This document shows, piece by piece, positions 30,001 through 38,176 of a DNA stretch of 64,000 nucleotides (the first letter of the stretch is position 1; each line of letters opens with the position of its first letter). The DNA is from Paraglaciecola sp. 20A4 (GTDB lineage Bacteria > Pseudomonadota > Gammaproteobacteria > Enterobacterales > Alteromonadaceae). Location of the stretch: NCBI RefSeq assembly GCF_011378905.1, contig NZ_WTPY01000022.1, forward strand, positions 1 to 64,000. The letters are read 5' to 3'. A program made the translations under genes and the position numbers. A model generated the notes under the pieces. The model did not search any database. It was given only the letters and a program-made list of their open reading frames with translations, and was not told the origin of the DNA.

Positions 30001-30199
30001 AGTACGGCCCGTTATGATGACTGTTGCCACCGTCATCATCGGCTTACTGCCTGTTATGTATGGCAGTGGAACAGGCGGGGAAGTAATGAGGCGTATTGCT
30101 GCGCCTATGGTTGGGGGTATGGCAAGCGCCTTGATACTCAGTTTACTGGTTGTGCCGGTAGTATATTTTTTATGGCGCAAGCGTGGTCTTACCGCGTAG
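27077..30199 (+). CDS. cusA: CusA-like Cu(I)/Ag(I) RND efflux pump
   Basis: A 1040-residue heavy-metal RND transporter with 12 transmembrane segments in two halves and two large periplasmic loops. The methionine triad that binds Cu(I)/Ag(I) in E. coli CusA (573, 623, 672) is present at residues 566, 616 and 665, in the contexts GDLMYMPTTY, PLTMIETF and TRIDMLATGIK. The proton-relay aspartate is in GAMTDGAIVMIEN (about 405). This supports copper/silver over zinc/cobalt substrates. It uses the proton gradient to move metal from the periplasm and inner leaflet through CusC. It overlaps cusB by four bases and is last in the operon. Confidence 0.95.
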   Translation: MIVHIIRWSVNNRLLVLLLTAMVVGLGLFSIKHTPVDAIPDLSDVQVIIKTSYPGQTPQVVEDQVTYPLTSAMLSVPGATTVRGFSFFGDSYVYIIFDDDTDPYWARSRVLEYLSQVSPNLPAQARPQLGPDATGVGWVYMYALKDETGGHDLSELRSLQDWFLKFELQSVPGISEVATIGGMVKQYQVVVEPNKLRAYNIPLSLIQTAIQAGNQEVGASVIEMAEAEYLVSSNGYIQSKADLALIPLGFNDNGVPVLLRDVANIHLGPQMRRGIAELNGEGEVVGGIAVMRFGENAQKTIEAFKEKLEVLKQGLPDGVEIVAVYDRSELIESAVDHLWSKLLEELLIVGVVCAVFLFHVRSSLVAIVSLPLGILIAFIIMYWQGINANIMSLGGIAIAIGAMTDGAIVMIENMHKHMQDVELTEQNRWDIVIKSASEVGPALFFSLLIITVSFLPVFMLEAQEGRMFAPLAFTKTYAMAASAGLAISVVPVLMGYAIRGKVISEHKNPLNRALVALYMPALKTVLSYPKSTLCVAFIIALIGFYPLKEIGSEFMPPLDEGDLMYMPTTYAGISVGKAREILQQTDKLIRTVPEVKNVFGKIGRADTATDPAPLTMIETFIQFKPEDEWRVGMTKTDVRKALERVVNLPGVTNSWVMPIKTRIDMLATGIKTPVGIKVAGEDLAIIQQIGQDIERLLTPMQGSASVYAERAVGGRYIKLDIDREAAARYGLSVGAIQNVITMAIGGVDVGQSVEGLARYPINVRYPQAYRDSPEQLQRLPIITKTGQQLTLGEVARVYIDDGPAAIKSENARLNGWIFIDIDNIDVSHYVEKGRALLKEKLELPAGYSVTWAGQYEYIERAKEKLNYVIPLTLAIIVLLLYLNFKRFAEVAIILGTLPLAMIGGIWLVYLAGFNLSVAVGVGFIALAGVAVEIGVIMLVYLNQAYAQLCLDERNVGGRISVEKLRHSVMRGAGLRVRPVMMTVATVIIGLLPVMYGSGTGGEVMRRIAAPMVGGMASALILSLLVVPVVYFLWRKRGLTA

Positions 30200-30212
30200 A
30201 TTTATCTGATAG

Positions 30213-30253
30213 TAAAAAGCGCCCCAAATTACGCTCAGTGTTTTTTTGGGGCG
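30213..30253 (-). terminator. terminator between cusA and the dehydrogenase gene
   Basis: CGCCCCAAA (30220-30228) pairs with TTTGGGGCG (30245-30253). On the minus strand the stem is followed by CTTTTTAC, giving a U tract for the alcohol dehydrogenase gene. It may also stop cusA transcripts on the other strand, more weakly. Confidence 0.65.
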
Positions 30254-30281
30254 TTAACAGTTCTTTTGCCGCGTCAGATTA

Positions 30282-31283
30282 TTAGCGTTTTAACACTATA
30301 CGGTATTTCACGTCACCGACTCGAAGCCTTTCGAGTGCCTCATTAATGTCATCAAAAGAATAGGTTTCGATAACCGGTTTAATATTATGCAGCTTGGCGA
30401 ATTCAAGCATTTTCGCGATGGTTGCTGGGCTGCCAACAGGCGAACTAGACACGCTTCGCTGCTGCGACATTAACGAAAACACACTGATTTTTAGCGGTTC
30501 GGTTATCGCCCCAACAAAATGTAATCGGCCCTTAGGGGCGAGTGTACTAATGTATGCTTCCCAATCAAGGGTGACGGCTACCGTGGATATGATCAGATCA
30601 AACTCGCCGGCGGCTTGTTTTATTTCCTCTTTATCACGGGAATTAATTACATGATGGGCACCTAACGATTTTGCTTCTCGTTTTTTTGCTTCACTTGAAG
30701 TGAATGCTGTGACCTCACATCCCCATGCATTTAGAAACTGCAAGGCTAGGTGTCCTAAGCCACCAATACCAATTACAGCCACTTTATCTGTGGGTTTGAT
30801 ATCAAATTCGCTTAGTGGATTAAATACCGTGATACCACCACAAAATAGCGGGCCAGCAGAGGCAAGATCAATTCCATCGGGAATAACCACAACAGCATTT
30901 TCTTGTGCGCGCACTTTGTCGGCAAAGCCCCCATGATGACCAACTATCGTCGGGCGGGCCTTAGCGCATAAGTTGTGATCTCCCGTGTCGCATAAACGAC
31001 AGTGATTGCAATAACCCGCATGCCAACCTAAACCTGCAACTTGGCCAATTTTAAGCCCTTTGACTGCGCTACCGACCTGACGGATTGTGCCCACAACTTC
31101 GTGTCCGCCGACGACCGGATATTTGCTGATCCCCCATTCGTTATCGATTACGCTCAAATCACTGTGGCAAACGCCGCAATACATAACATCAAGTTCCACT
31201 TCGTTTGGCTTAAGTTCGCCAGGATCATATTCGAAGGTTGTGAGCTTGCCGCTCGGTTCATGTGCTGCGTAAGCCTTTATCAT
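30282..31283 (-). CDS. zinc-dependent NAD(P) alcohol dehydrogenase, YahK/CAD type
   Basis: A 333-residue medium-chain dehydrogenase. Catalytic-zinc ligands are Cys in MYCGVCHSDL (about 36), His in GGHEVVG and a later Cys. The structural zinc lobe is GYCNHCRLCDTGDHNLC with its four cysteines. The Rossmann motif GIGGLGHLA starts near 173, with SSEAKKREAKSLGAHHV after it, which suggests NADPH preference as in the YahK/cinnamyl-alcohol group. It would reduce aldehydes broadly, a detoxification role. It is monocistronic with an AAGGA ribosome site and a clear terminator. The specific aldehyde is unknown. Confidence 0.9.
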   Translation of the reverse strand: MIKAYAAHEPSGKLTTFEYDPGELKPNEVELDVMYCGVCHSDLSVIDNEWGISKYPVVGGHEVVGTIRQVGSAVKGLKIGQVAGLGWHAGYCNHCRLCDTGDHNLCAKARPTIVGHHGGFADKVRAQENAVVVIPDGIDLASAGPLFCGGITVFNPLSEFDIKPTDKVAVIGIGGLGHLALQFLNAWGCEVTAFTSSEAKKREAKSLGAHHVINSRDKEEIKQAAGEFDLIISTVAVTLDWEAYISTLAPKGRLHFVGAITEPLKISVFSLMSQQRSVSSSPVGSPATIAKMLEFAKLHNIKPVIETYSFDDINEALERLRVGDVKYRIVLKR

Positions 31284-31443
31284 GGAGCATTCCTTATCAA
31301 TGGTTAATTAACAAATCTGATCTAGGTTGAACATTGTGCAGGCAGGCACACTGATCACAATCAAAATTTGTATCATAACCATTGATAGTCAAAAAGCGGA
31401 CTGGCTTATATCCCGCCCGTAAGTTACTCACTAGCACATGACG

Positions 31444-32496
31444 TTATGCGAGGGCATTTTGGCCCGGCATCAGTGCATGCTTGGTATATTGGCTTACCTG
31501 CGCCAAATAATGATTAATTTCACTGTCTCTTAACCATGAGACCTTAAATGCATTTTCTACCATGGTAACGATGTCTTGAGTACTGAACTGTCCTTCTCGT
31601 TGTAACTCAATATAGTTCTCATTCAAGTAGGCTCGAAAATATGCGGGATCATCGGAATTGATGGTGACCAAAATATTTTGCTCTAGCATCTGGCGTACTT
31701 CTTTTGATGTTAAGGATTGCACCACAAAGCGATTTGATACAGGACAGACGGTTAATCCGATTTTCTGTTGTTGAATTTTTTTAAGCAGTGCCGGGTCTTG
31801 TAACGCATTAACGCCGTGGTCGATTCTGTCCACTTGTATATCATCTAAACATTGTTTGATATTGGTTAGGGTGTCTAATTGATTTACATCACAATGCATG
31901 GTGAGTTTTAGATCCAAAGCGCGGGCGCGAGCAAATACCTCAGCAAACTTTGCTGGAGGATTATCCTTTTCATTAGAATCGAGTCCAACGCCCACTAACC
32001 ACGGTAAATAAGGCATGGCTAGCTTAAGATGTTCCATTGCCGATTCAGCGCTTAACTCTCGAAGAAAGCACATAATTAATTGACTGCGTATACCAAGGGT
32101 CTCCTCGGCATCCAGTTGGGCTTTGTGGATGCCAGTGATGATTGTTTCAAAGCTCACCCCACGGCTGGTATGAGCTTGGGGGTCGAAGAATAGCTCCACA
32201 TAAACGATATTTTCGCTGGCGGCTTTGGTTAAATAATTGAACGTGAGTTGATAAAAGTCTTCTTGCTTGATGAGAACATTCATACCCGCATAATAAATTT
32301 TTAGGAAAGATGGTAAATCGTGAAAATCGTAGGCCGCAATTAATTGCTCAGGAGTATCGAATTCTAGGGGAATATTATTTTTTGCTGCCAGGGCAAAACT
32401 TAATTCAGGTTCAAGGGTGCCCTCAAGGTGCACGTGAAGTTCTGCTTTTGGCATATTACTGATGAAACTTTGCATATCTAACGGTTGAGTGTGCAA
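31444..32496 (-). CDS. adenosine/adenine deaminase-family amidohydrolase with altered motif
   Basis: A 350-residue TIM-barrel protein close to bacterial and fungal adenine deaminases: AELHVHLEGTLEPELSFAL with zinc ligands H21 and H23, FFDPQAHTSRGV, RIDHGVN (H227) and INSDDPAYF (D282/D283). Where the family has H-A-G-E, with the Glu donating a proton, this protein reads H201-C-D-V, so the catalytic Glu is absent although the zinc histidine remains. It may act on another substrate or be an unusual subfamily. The start is TTG 32496, supported by AGGA seven bases upstream. It is alone on the minus strand. Confidence 0.85.
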   Translation of the reverse strand: MHTQPLDMQSFISNMPKAELHVHLEGTLEPELSFALAAKNNIPLEFDTPEQLIAAYDFHDLPSFLKIYYAGMNVLIKQEDFYQLTFNYLTKAASENIVYVELFFDPQAHTSRGVSFETIITGIHKAQLDAEETLGIRSQLIMCFLRELSAESAMEHLKLAMPYLPWLVGVGLDSNEKDNPPAKFAEVFARARALDLKLTMHCDVNQLDTLTNIKQCLDDIQVDRIDHGVNALQDPALLKKIQQQKIGLTVCPVSNRFVVQSLTSKEVRQMLEQNILVTINSDDPAYFRAYLNENYIELQREGQFSTQDIVTMVENAFKVSWLRDSEINHYLAQVSQYTKHALMPGQNALA

Positions 32497-32679
32497 TGGA
32501 TAGTCCTTTTTTTATGTTCGAATATTCACAAACGCAAAGGGCCGCTTTAGGCGTGCCGGATGGTTTATTTACAATCAATACTGGTTTAATAGAGCAAGGT
32601 TCGTGCCCACGCTAAGTAAGGAATGAAGGGGCGTTAAAAGGCACTTATGCTTTATGTAGGGGGGGATATGGAGATAGCT

Positions 32680-32732
32680 GCACCAGTTGAATACGCATTT
32701 AGTCTAATTGCACTAAACTGGTGCGATTTTTT
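32680..32732 (+). terminator. plus-strand terminator-like hairpin with no upstream gene
   Basis: GCACCAG (32680-32686) pairs with CTGGTGC (32718-32724), and an inner TTTAGT/ACTAAA stem strengthens it. TTTTTT follows at 32727-32732 on the plus strand. Both flanking genes are on the minus strand, so it may end an unannotated small RNA or simply lie downstream of the M61 gene. Confidence 0.5.
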
Positions 32733-32767
32733 AAGAGCGAATGTTAGGCCATTGCTCAAGCCTTGTT

Positions 32768-34630
32768 TTATCGATTCTGGTCATTATTTGGTAACCATAG
32801 ATTCAATTTTTGTTGGTCGCTGATAGTTAAATAAAGCGTGTCCAGCTCGGCTTCTTCAATTTTAAGGGTAAGTTGTTTAAGTCGCTGATGACGAAGAACA
32901 AACAGATTTACCTGTGCATCCTTGGCGTACTGGCCATAAATATTGAGTAAATTTCCAGTGGTTACTTGCCAGTCATCGAGGCTAATAAGCTGATCGCCCA
33001 CCTGTAAACCTGCATGGTAGGCAGGGGTATTTTCACTGACTTGGGTAATACTGACGCCAGTCTCTGATGCTTTAAAAGCTGCGCCAAACTGGTTGCTTTG
33101 CACTCGATTGGCGGGTTTACCACCCAAATCGTTAGCATCACTGCGTGCGCGGCGCTGCAGGCTTATTCCGAAGTCAGCTAATAAGGGCTGAACAGGTAAT
33201 TCCTTTGTTGAACAAAGTGCATCTTGCAGAAATTGCTCGAGGGGCAGTTTGAATACGTCGAGTACGATATGGTGAATTATATCGTCAGAAGTGCCTACTC
33301 CTAACTTGCCGTGGTGCAGCCATAAATAGCGCATTACGTCATCTAAACTTAAGGTATGTTTACTCTGTATACGGATGTGTAAATCAAGGCACAGCGCTAT
33401 TACTGCGCCCTTGACGTAATAACTGACAATATTGTTGATGGCGCTGGCGTCTTGTTGGTAAAACTTGGTCCAGGCATCAAAACTCGAATCGGTAACGGTT
33501 TGTTTCAACCGCCCAGCGTTTCGCTCTAAGCGTGTGAGTGTTTGTCCTAGCACCTCCAAATAGCTTTCGATGGAGGTAACGTAACTGCGCGCTAAGCTAA
33601 TGTCATCGTAATAACTGGTGAAGCCTTCGTATATCCACAGTTGGGGTGTGTAAGCTTCATGCGCCAGTGCGCTTGCTTGTAGCACCGCGGGTTTAGTGCG
33701 TTTTATATGCCAGGTATGTAAAAATTCATGGCTGCATAAACTTAAAAAAGTTCGGTAGCCATCAGGCATATGGTCCGCTTGCGCAATACTCGGTAAATCA
33801 TCTCGACTGTACAATAACGCGGTCGACGAAATGTGCTCAAGACCGCCAAAATCTTTGCCTGTCAGCATGGTAATGAATAAATAACGTTCCACCGGAGGCG
33901 TGTCAGCGAATAAGGCAAAATGGTGGGCACAAAGTTCGCGCAAATCTTTGGATATACGTTGTACATCACTGCGATGTCCGCCTGCCAGAATGAGTTCGAA
34001 ATGGCAGGTATGGTCGTGCGTTGTGACTGTTTCATGTGGTTGATGAAGAGGCGTTACTACGTCAAAGGGAACAATATCGTAGTCACCCAATAATATAGGA
34101 TGATCGATAAGATCATTGTAATCATTCGCCAAGTAATGACCAAAAGCATGATGCTGCGTGTCTTGCGTTAATGGTAACGTGGTTGCTACGCGCCAATTAG
34201 CACATGTAGGTTGCTTGGGTTTGATTAACGTTACACCTAACGATTCGTTGCGATGACCTTCAACGGCTAAAAAGGTGCTGGTGCCGTTGAAGAATGCGAA
34301 GTCGTCGAATACATAAGCGCTGCGTACCGAGAGGTCAAAGGCATAAATAGTATAATGAACGGTTATCGGACCGTTATTTGGGGGTAAAATCCAGGTTTGC
34401 TTGTCATGCTTTTCAATCGCCAACTGTGAGCCATGCTCATCTTCAGCCCTCATTTGCACGATATTTTTCGCAAAGTCGCGGATCATGTAACTGCCGGGTA
34501 TCCAAGCGGGCAAAGATAATATGTGGCCCTTCGCAGATGGAATACTAATATATAAGGATACCGCTAGGGTATGACCAGCAATGGAATCTATACCAAGGGT
34601 GTAATGAATAGCAGGTGAGATTTGGGACAT
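32768..34630 (-). CDS. M61 family metallopeptidase with PDZ domain
   Basis: A 620-residue peptidase of the glycyl-aminopeptidase family. An N-terminal beta domain is followed by a thermolysin-like catalytic domain with the zinc motif HEFLHTWH at about residues 301-308 and a downstream zinc Glu in LWIYEGFTSYYDD. A C-terminal PDZ domain (about 500-600) contains SENTPAYHAGLQVGDQLISL. No signal peptide is evident, so it is probably cytoplasmic. It would remove N-terminal residues, glycine or alanine in characterised members, from peptides. It is alone on the minus strand. Confidence 0.9.
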   Translation of the reverse strand: MSQISPAIHYTLGIDSIAGHTLAVSLYISIPSAKGHILSLPAWIPGSYMIRDFAKNIVQMRAEDEHGSQLAIEKHDKQTWILPPNNGPITVHYTIYAFDLSVRSAYVFDDFAFFNGTSTFLAVEGHRNESLGVTLIKPKQPTCANWRVATTLPLTQDTQHHAFGHYLANDYNDLIDHPILLGDYDIVPFDVVTPLHQPHETVTTHDHTCHFELILAGGHRSDVQRISKDLRELCAHHFALFADTPPVERYLFITMLTGKDFGGLEHISSTALLYSRDDLPSIAQADHMPDGYRTFLSLCSHEFLHTWHIKRTKPAVLQASALAHEAYTPQLWIYEGFTSYYDDISLARSYVTSIESYLEVLGQTLTRLERNAGRLKQTVTDSSFDAWTKFYQQDASAINNIVSYYVKGAVIALCLDLHIRIQSKHTLSLDDVMRYLWLHHGKLGVGTSDDIIHHIVLDVFKLPLEQFLQDALCSTKELPVQPLLADFGISLQRRARSDANDLGGKPANRVQSNQFGAAFKASETGVSITQVSENTPAYHAGLQVGDQLISLDDWQVTTGNLLNIYGQYAKDAQVNLFVLRHQRLKQLTLKIEEAELDTLYLTISDQQKLNLWLPNNDQNR

Positions 34631-34794
34631 GGAAAAAAACCTTAAATAAAGACGCAGTGTAATTAGGTGAAGTGCTCGGAAATAATCATCTTTACGATAA
34701 ACCTTTGCGAAAACACTTTATATTCGGGTAAATTTTACGTTAAATGGCTGGATTGCACCTAACTTTGTTGACTACTTTACAGGATATTTAACTC

Positions 34795-35478
34795 TTGCCA
34801 CACAACACTGGGTTATCAAGTGATGATTTATTTAAACTGCGCTCAATGCGTCCAGGGATGGTTGTTGACTTGCAGGTTCAGTCACCCACGTTAAAAAGAC
34901 GGGTTAAAACTGAATTTGTTGGCATAGACGGCAACCGTAATCTGATTTTTCGCTTTCCGGATGATAATAAGTGGGCAGGCCTTGATGGTTCGATTTACAT
35001 GAATAACACCATGATTGTACGCTGTATTCTTGAAGATGAAACCGGGGTAATTGTGGCTTTCAAGGTTAAGATCACGATTGTTATCACCAAACCGTCTAAG
35101 TTGATTTTTGCTGCGTTCCCAGAAAGTATTCAAAGTCACGGTTTGCGTGCTGAGCAGCGAGCGCAAACGCGTATTGCCGCACTTTTAATTGATACCCAAG
35201 AGCGAAGCGATATCATACCTTGCTTAGTCCGTGATATTTCGAATCAAGGTTGCATGATCAGTATTGGTCGTGATGCTAAAGGCATTCGCCCTGCTATTGA
35301 TCAGGAGCTTGAGTTGCTTATTCCAAACTCTCAAGGTGATGACATTAGTTTGTCTGGCCATGTACGTAATAAAAAGGAAGACGATACCCGACATTATTAC
35401 GGGATCCAGTTTTGTGCCGAAGAAAATGATGTGGCTAAATTATTATCTCAACTCCTAATCAACACTGATAACCCTTAA
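34795..35478 (+). CDS. PilZ-domain cyclic di-GMP binding protein, YcgR-like
   Basis: A 227-residue protein. An N-terminal YcgR-like beta domain (about 10-110) precedes a C-terminal PilZ domain with both binding motifs: RAQTR (RxxxR) and DISNQG (DxSxxG). It would bind cyclic di-GMP and adjust motility or surface functions in the cytoplasm or at the motor. It starts at TTG 34795, with AGGA ten bases upstream; the next ATG in frame would remove 18 residues of the first domain. It is divergent from the M61 gene. It could respond to the diguanylate cyclase at 7099, but no direct link is visible. Confidence 0.85.
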   Translation: MPHNTGLSSDDLFKLRSMRPGMVVDLQVQSPTLKRRVKTEFVGIDGNRNLIFRFPDDNKWAGLDGSIYMNNTMIVRCILEDETGVIVAFKVKITIVITKPSKLIFAAFPESIQSHGLRAEQRAQTRIAALLIDTQERSDIIPCLVRDISNQGCMISIGRDAKGIRPAIDQELELLIPNSQGDDISLSGHVRNKKEDDTRHYYGIQFCAEENDVAKLLSQLLINTDNP

Positions 35479-35570
35479 TCGCAGCAAAAGGCCAATAGAC
35501 GCGGGCTAGCCTTTTAGGTATGCTCAGATTTAAGCCTGTTAATAAAATGTAAATAAGAGCGAGGGTGTTC

Positions 35571-36032
35571 ATGCGCCGAATAGAATTGTTGTTAAATGAA
35601 TATGGTCATAGTCATACCAACAAACTCAATATATTAATTCATGCGATTGCTGTGCCTGCAATCTATTTTGTGACCCTTGGGTTGCTGTGGTCGATTCCTC
35701 GGCCTGAGATAATGCTACATTTTGATGTGACGTGGGCACATATCGCCGTTGTGCCAATGCTATATTATTATTTTCGATTGTCAGGCCCCATAGGCGCCGC
35801 TATGACATTGTTAAGTGTAATCGCACTGTATGGCATCATGTTGCTTGAAGGGACAATTTACGAAGTGTGGGAAGTCTGTTTAGCCTTGTTTGTATTTATG
35901 TGGATTTTACAATTTATAGGTCACAAAATAGAAGGCAAAAGCCCATCGTTTTTTAAAGATTTGCAGTTTTTATTAGTTGGGCCTGCCTGGTGGTGGGTTC
36001 ACTGGTTAAAGCGCATGAACATTCCTTATTAG
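35571..36032 (+). CDS. Mpo1-like (DUF962) membrane protein
   Basis: A 153-residue protein with four hydrophobic segments. The family hallmarks are the N-terminal LLNEYGHSHTNKLNILIHAIAVP and, near the end, IGHKIEGKSPSFFKD with LVGPAWWWVHW. Yeast Mpo1 of this family is an Fe2+-dependent dioxygenase acting on 2-hydroxy fatty acids, using such conserved histidines. The bacterial role is inferred to be related but is unproven. ATG 35571 has a GAGGG ribosome site; a GTG two codons earlier is less likely. It sits between the PilZ and histidine kinase genes. Confidence 0.85.
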   Translation: MRRIELLLNEYGHSHTNKLNILIHAIAVPAIYFVTLGLLWSIPRPEIMLHFDVTWAHIAVVPMLYYYFRLSGPIGAAMTLLSVIALYGIMLLEGTIYEVWEVCLALFVFMWILQFIGHKIEGKSPSFFKDLQFLLVGPAWWWVHWLKRMNIPY

Positions 36033-36041
36033 TATAATCCT

Positions 36042-36085
36042 CCCCGTTTTTTGCCAAGTTTCGCGCTAATATGCGATAAACGGGG
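36042..36085. other. hairpin upstream of histidine kinase gene
   Basis: CCCCGTTT (36042-36049) pairs with AAACGGGG (36078-36085), with a smaller TCGC/GCGA stem inside. It follows the Mpo1-like gene by 10 bases and could end its transcript, but there is no U tract. Confidence 0.4.
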
Positions 36086-36154
36086 AAGGGCATACGCTCA
36101 ACTGTAAGACCTTGGTTGACCTTTCTCGTATAATCGTTATTTCATTGAATTCTA

Positions 36155-37252
36155 ATGGTATTTTTTGTAATGAAGTGGCAAGCTTTATTTGACACCCGTG
36201 AACGTATGTTTTGGACCCTCCATACACTTGGTTGGGGTGGGTTTGCGGTGATCTATTATATTGGCTCATTTTTGCATGATATGCGCAGTGTTTGGCTGTT
36301 CGTTATCATTTTAAATGCCTATGCTGGTTGGCTACTGACGATACCTTTGCGTTATATATATGCCCGTGCGATGAAGCTAAGCCCGATGAAAATGCTTATG
36401 ATCGTGGTGGCGAGTGTTTATATTGTGGCTTTGCTATGGGCGTTGGTCAAAAACGTTAACTACTGGGAGATATACAAAAAAGGCTATCGCCCTGAAGAAT
36501 GGTATATGTATTTTACCAATACGGTGAATTCATTAATCATGATTGGCTGCTGGACCGGATTATATTTCGGCATTAAAAATTATCAAATGTTGCTTAAGGA
36601 AAAACAAAATAGTTTGCGTGCTACAACTATGGCGCATCAAGCCCATATAAAAATGCTGCGTTACCAGTTAAACCCGCACTTTTTGTTTAATACCTTAAAC
36701 GCTATATCGACGCTTATTTTAATGAAAGAAAATAAAACCGCAGAAGATATGGTCAGTCGGTTAAGTGACTTTTTGCGCTATTCTCTGGACAAAGATCCCA
36801 TTAAAAAAGTCCCGCTTAGGCAAGAAATAGAAGCGCTTAAGCTCTATTTAGAAATCGAAAAAGTACGTTTTGAAGACCGGTTAACAATTATTTGGGATAT
36901 TCAACCCAATGCTAACGACGCGTTAGTTCCTAGTTTAATACTTCAACCGCTGATTGAAAATGCCATTAAGTACGCTATTTCTAAATTAGAAGATGGCGGA
37001 TGCATTGCGGTATCAGCTAAAGTATTCGGCCGAGATATGATGCTTGAGGTGACCGATAACGGCCCTGGGGCAGATTTAGATAACGGCCAAATGTACCGCG
37101 CTAATGGTGTCGGTTTACAAAATATTCAGGAACGTTTGGCGTCTTTATACAAAAATGATTTCTCGTTTAGTATTTCTAATAGTCAACCTTCTGGTATAAA
37201 AGTATGTATTCGTATTCCATTTGAGACTAAAGAAGCCCTGCATGAAGATTAA
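36155..37252 (+). CDS. LytS/AlgZ-type sensor histidine kinase
   Basis: A 365-residue kinase. Four hydrophobic segments (about 20-145) form the membrane part. A short coiled coil precedes the His_kinase domain, whose phospho-accepting histidine is at about 175 in LNPHFLFNTLNA. The ATP-binding domain has LQPLIENAIKYA (N box) and DNGPGADLDNG and GVGLQNIQERL (G boxes). It lacks a periplasmic sensor of any size, so the signal is probably sensed in the membrane. Its last 11 bases overlap the response-regulator start, indicating one operon. The signal is unknown. Confidence 0.9.
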   Translation: MVFFVMKWQALFDTRERMFWTLHTLGWGGFAVIYYIGSFLHDMRSVWLFVIILNAYAGWLLTIPLRYIYARAMKLSPMKMLMIVVASVYIVALLWALVKNVNYWEIYKKGYRPEEWYMYFTNTVNSLIMIGCWTGLYFGIKNYQMLLKEKQNSLRATTMAHQAHIKMLRYQLNPHFLFNTLNAISTLILMKENKTAEDMVSRLSDFLRYSLDKDPIKKVPLRQEIEALKLYLEIEKVRFEDRLTIIWDIQPNANDALVPSLILQPLIENAIKYAISKLEDGGCIAVSAKVFGRDMMLEVTDNGPGADLDNGQMYRANGVGLQNIQERLASLYKNDFSFSISNSQPSGIKVCIRIPFETKEALHED

Positions 37253-38060
37253 CACTGTCATAATTGATGATGAACCCTTGGCCCGAAAGGGGCTTGCGAT
37301 TCGCCTAGCTGAATTTAAAGAGCTAAATGTGGTTGCCCAATGTAAGAATGGTTTGGAGGCTGTCACCTTAATTCCTCAATTGCGACCCGATTTGATTTTC
37401 TTGGATATTCAAATGCCGGGTTTAAATGGGTTTCAGGTGATTAATAAGCTAAGGGAATTAAACCAACCTGTCCCTATGGTCATCTTTGTTACGGCATACG
37501 ACACTTATGCGATTAAAGCCTTTGATGCACACGCGCTTGACTATGTATTAAAGCCTGTTGATGAGCGTCGATTGCGCGTCGCTGTGGACAAAGTGATTAA
37601 CCATGTAACGTTACACAGCGAGTCTGATCATAAACAAACACTTGCGCAGTTGGTTGCTGATTTTACGGGTGATGATTGCGAAGATATATTACGCCGCTTA
37701 GCGATAGGCGAAGAAATCAGCACAACCCAATACGATGATGTATTAGCCATTAAAGACGGAACCGAAGTGACGAGAGTGGAGTTGGCTGAAATACAGTGGA
37801 TAGATGCCGCTGGAGATTACATGTGCGTGCATGCATTAGAGCAAACTCATATTATGCGTCGCACAATGAAAGAGCTTGAAGAAGAATTAGACCCCAGATT
37901 ATTTGTACGTATTCACCGTTCAGCCATTGTGAATATTAAGTTTGTGCAGAAACTTGTTAGTCATATCAGTGGCGAGTATCACCTGATCCTGACCAACGGT
38001 ACCGAGCTAAAAGTAAGCAGAAGCCATCGAGATAATGTCAAAGCTATGATTAATGGCTAA
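37242..38060 (+). CDS. LytTR-family response regulator
   Basis: A 272-residue regulator. The receiver domain (1 to about 120) has the acidic pair DDE (9-11), phospho-accepting D55 in LIFLDIQMPG, and the conserved Thr and Lys in FVTAYD and LKPVDE. The C-terminal LytTR DNA-binding domain (about 165-270) has IQWIDAAGDYM and FVRIHRSAIVN. It pairs with the LytS-like kinase directly upstream. Start ATG 37242 lies within the kinase stop region and begins the receiver exactly; a longer frame from 37221 would add seven odd residues. Target genes are unknown, though the adjacent lipoprotein is a candidate. Confidence 0.93.
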   Translation: MKINTVIIDDEPLARKGLAIRLAEFKELNVVAQCKNGLEAVTLIPQLRPDLIFLDIQMPGLNGFQVINKLRELNQPVPMVIFVTAYDTYAIKAFDAHALDYVLKPVDERRLRVAVDKVINHVTLHSESDHKQTLAQLVADFTGDDCEDILRRLAIGEEISTTQYDDVLAIKDGTEVTRVELAEIQWIDAAGDYMCVHALEQTHIMRRTMKELEEELDPRLFVRIHRSAIVNIKFVQKLVSHISGEYHLILTNGTELKVSRSHRDNVKAMING

Positions 38061-38176
38061 CGATGTTTTTTACCAATGCAAATAAAATTAACGATTTACC
38101 CTTTTTGGCGCGTGATATTTTAATAGCCAGTTAAAGCCGCTTACTGGGTTTTATGGTGAACGTTAGCGAGATCATA

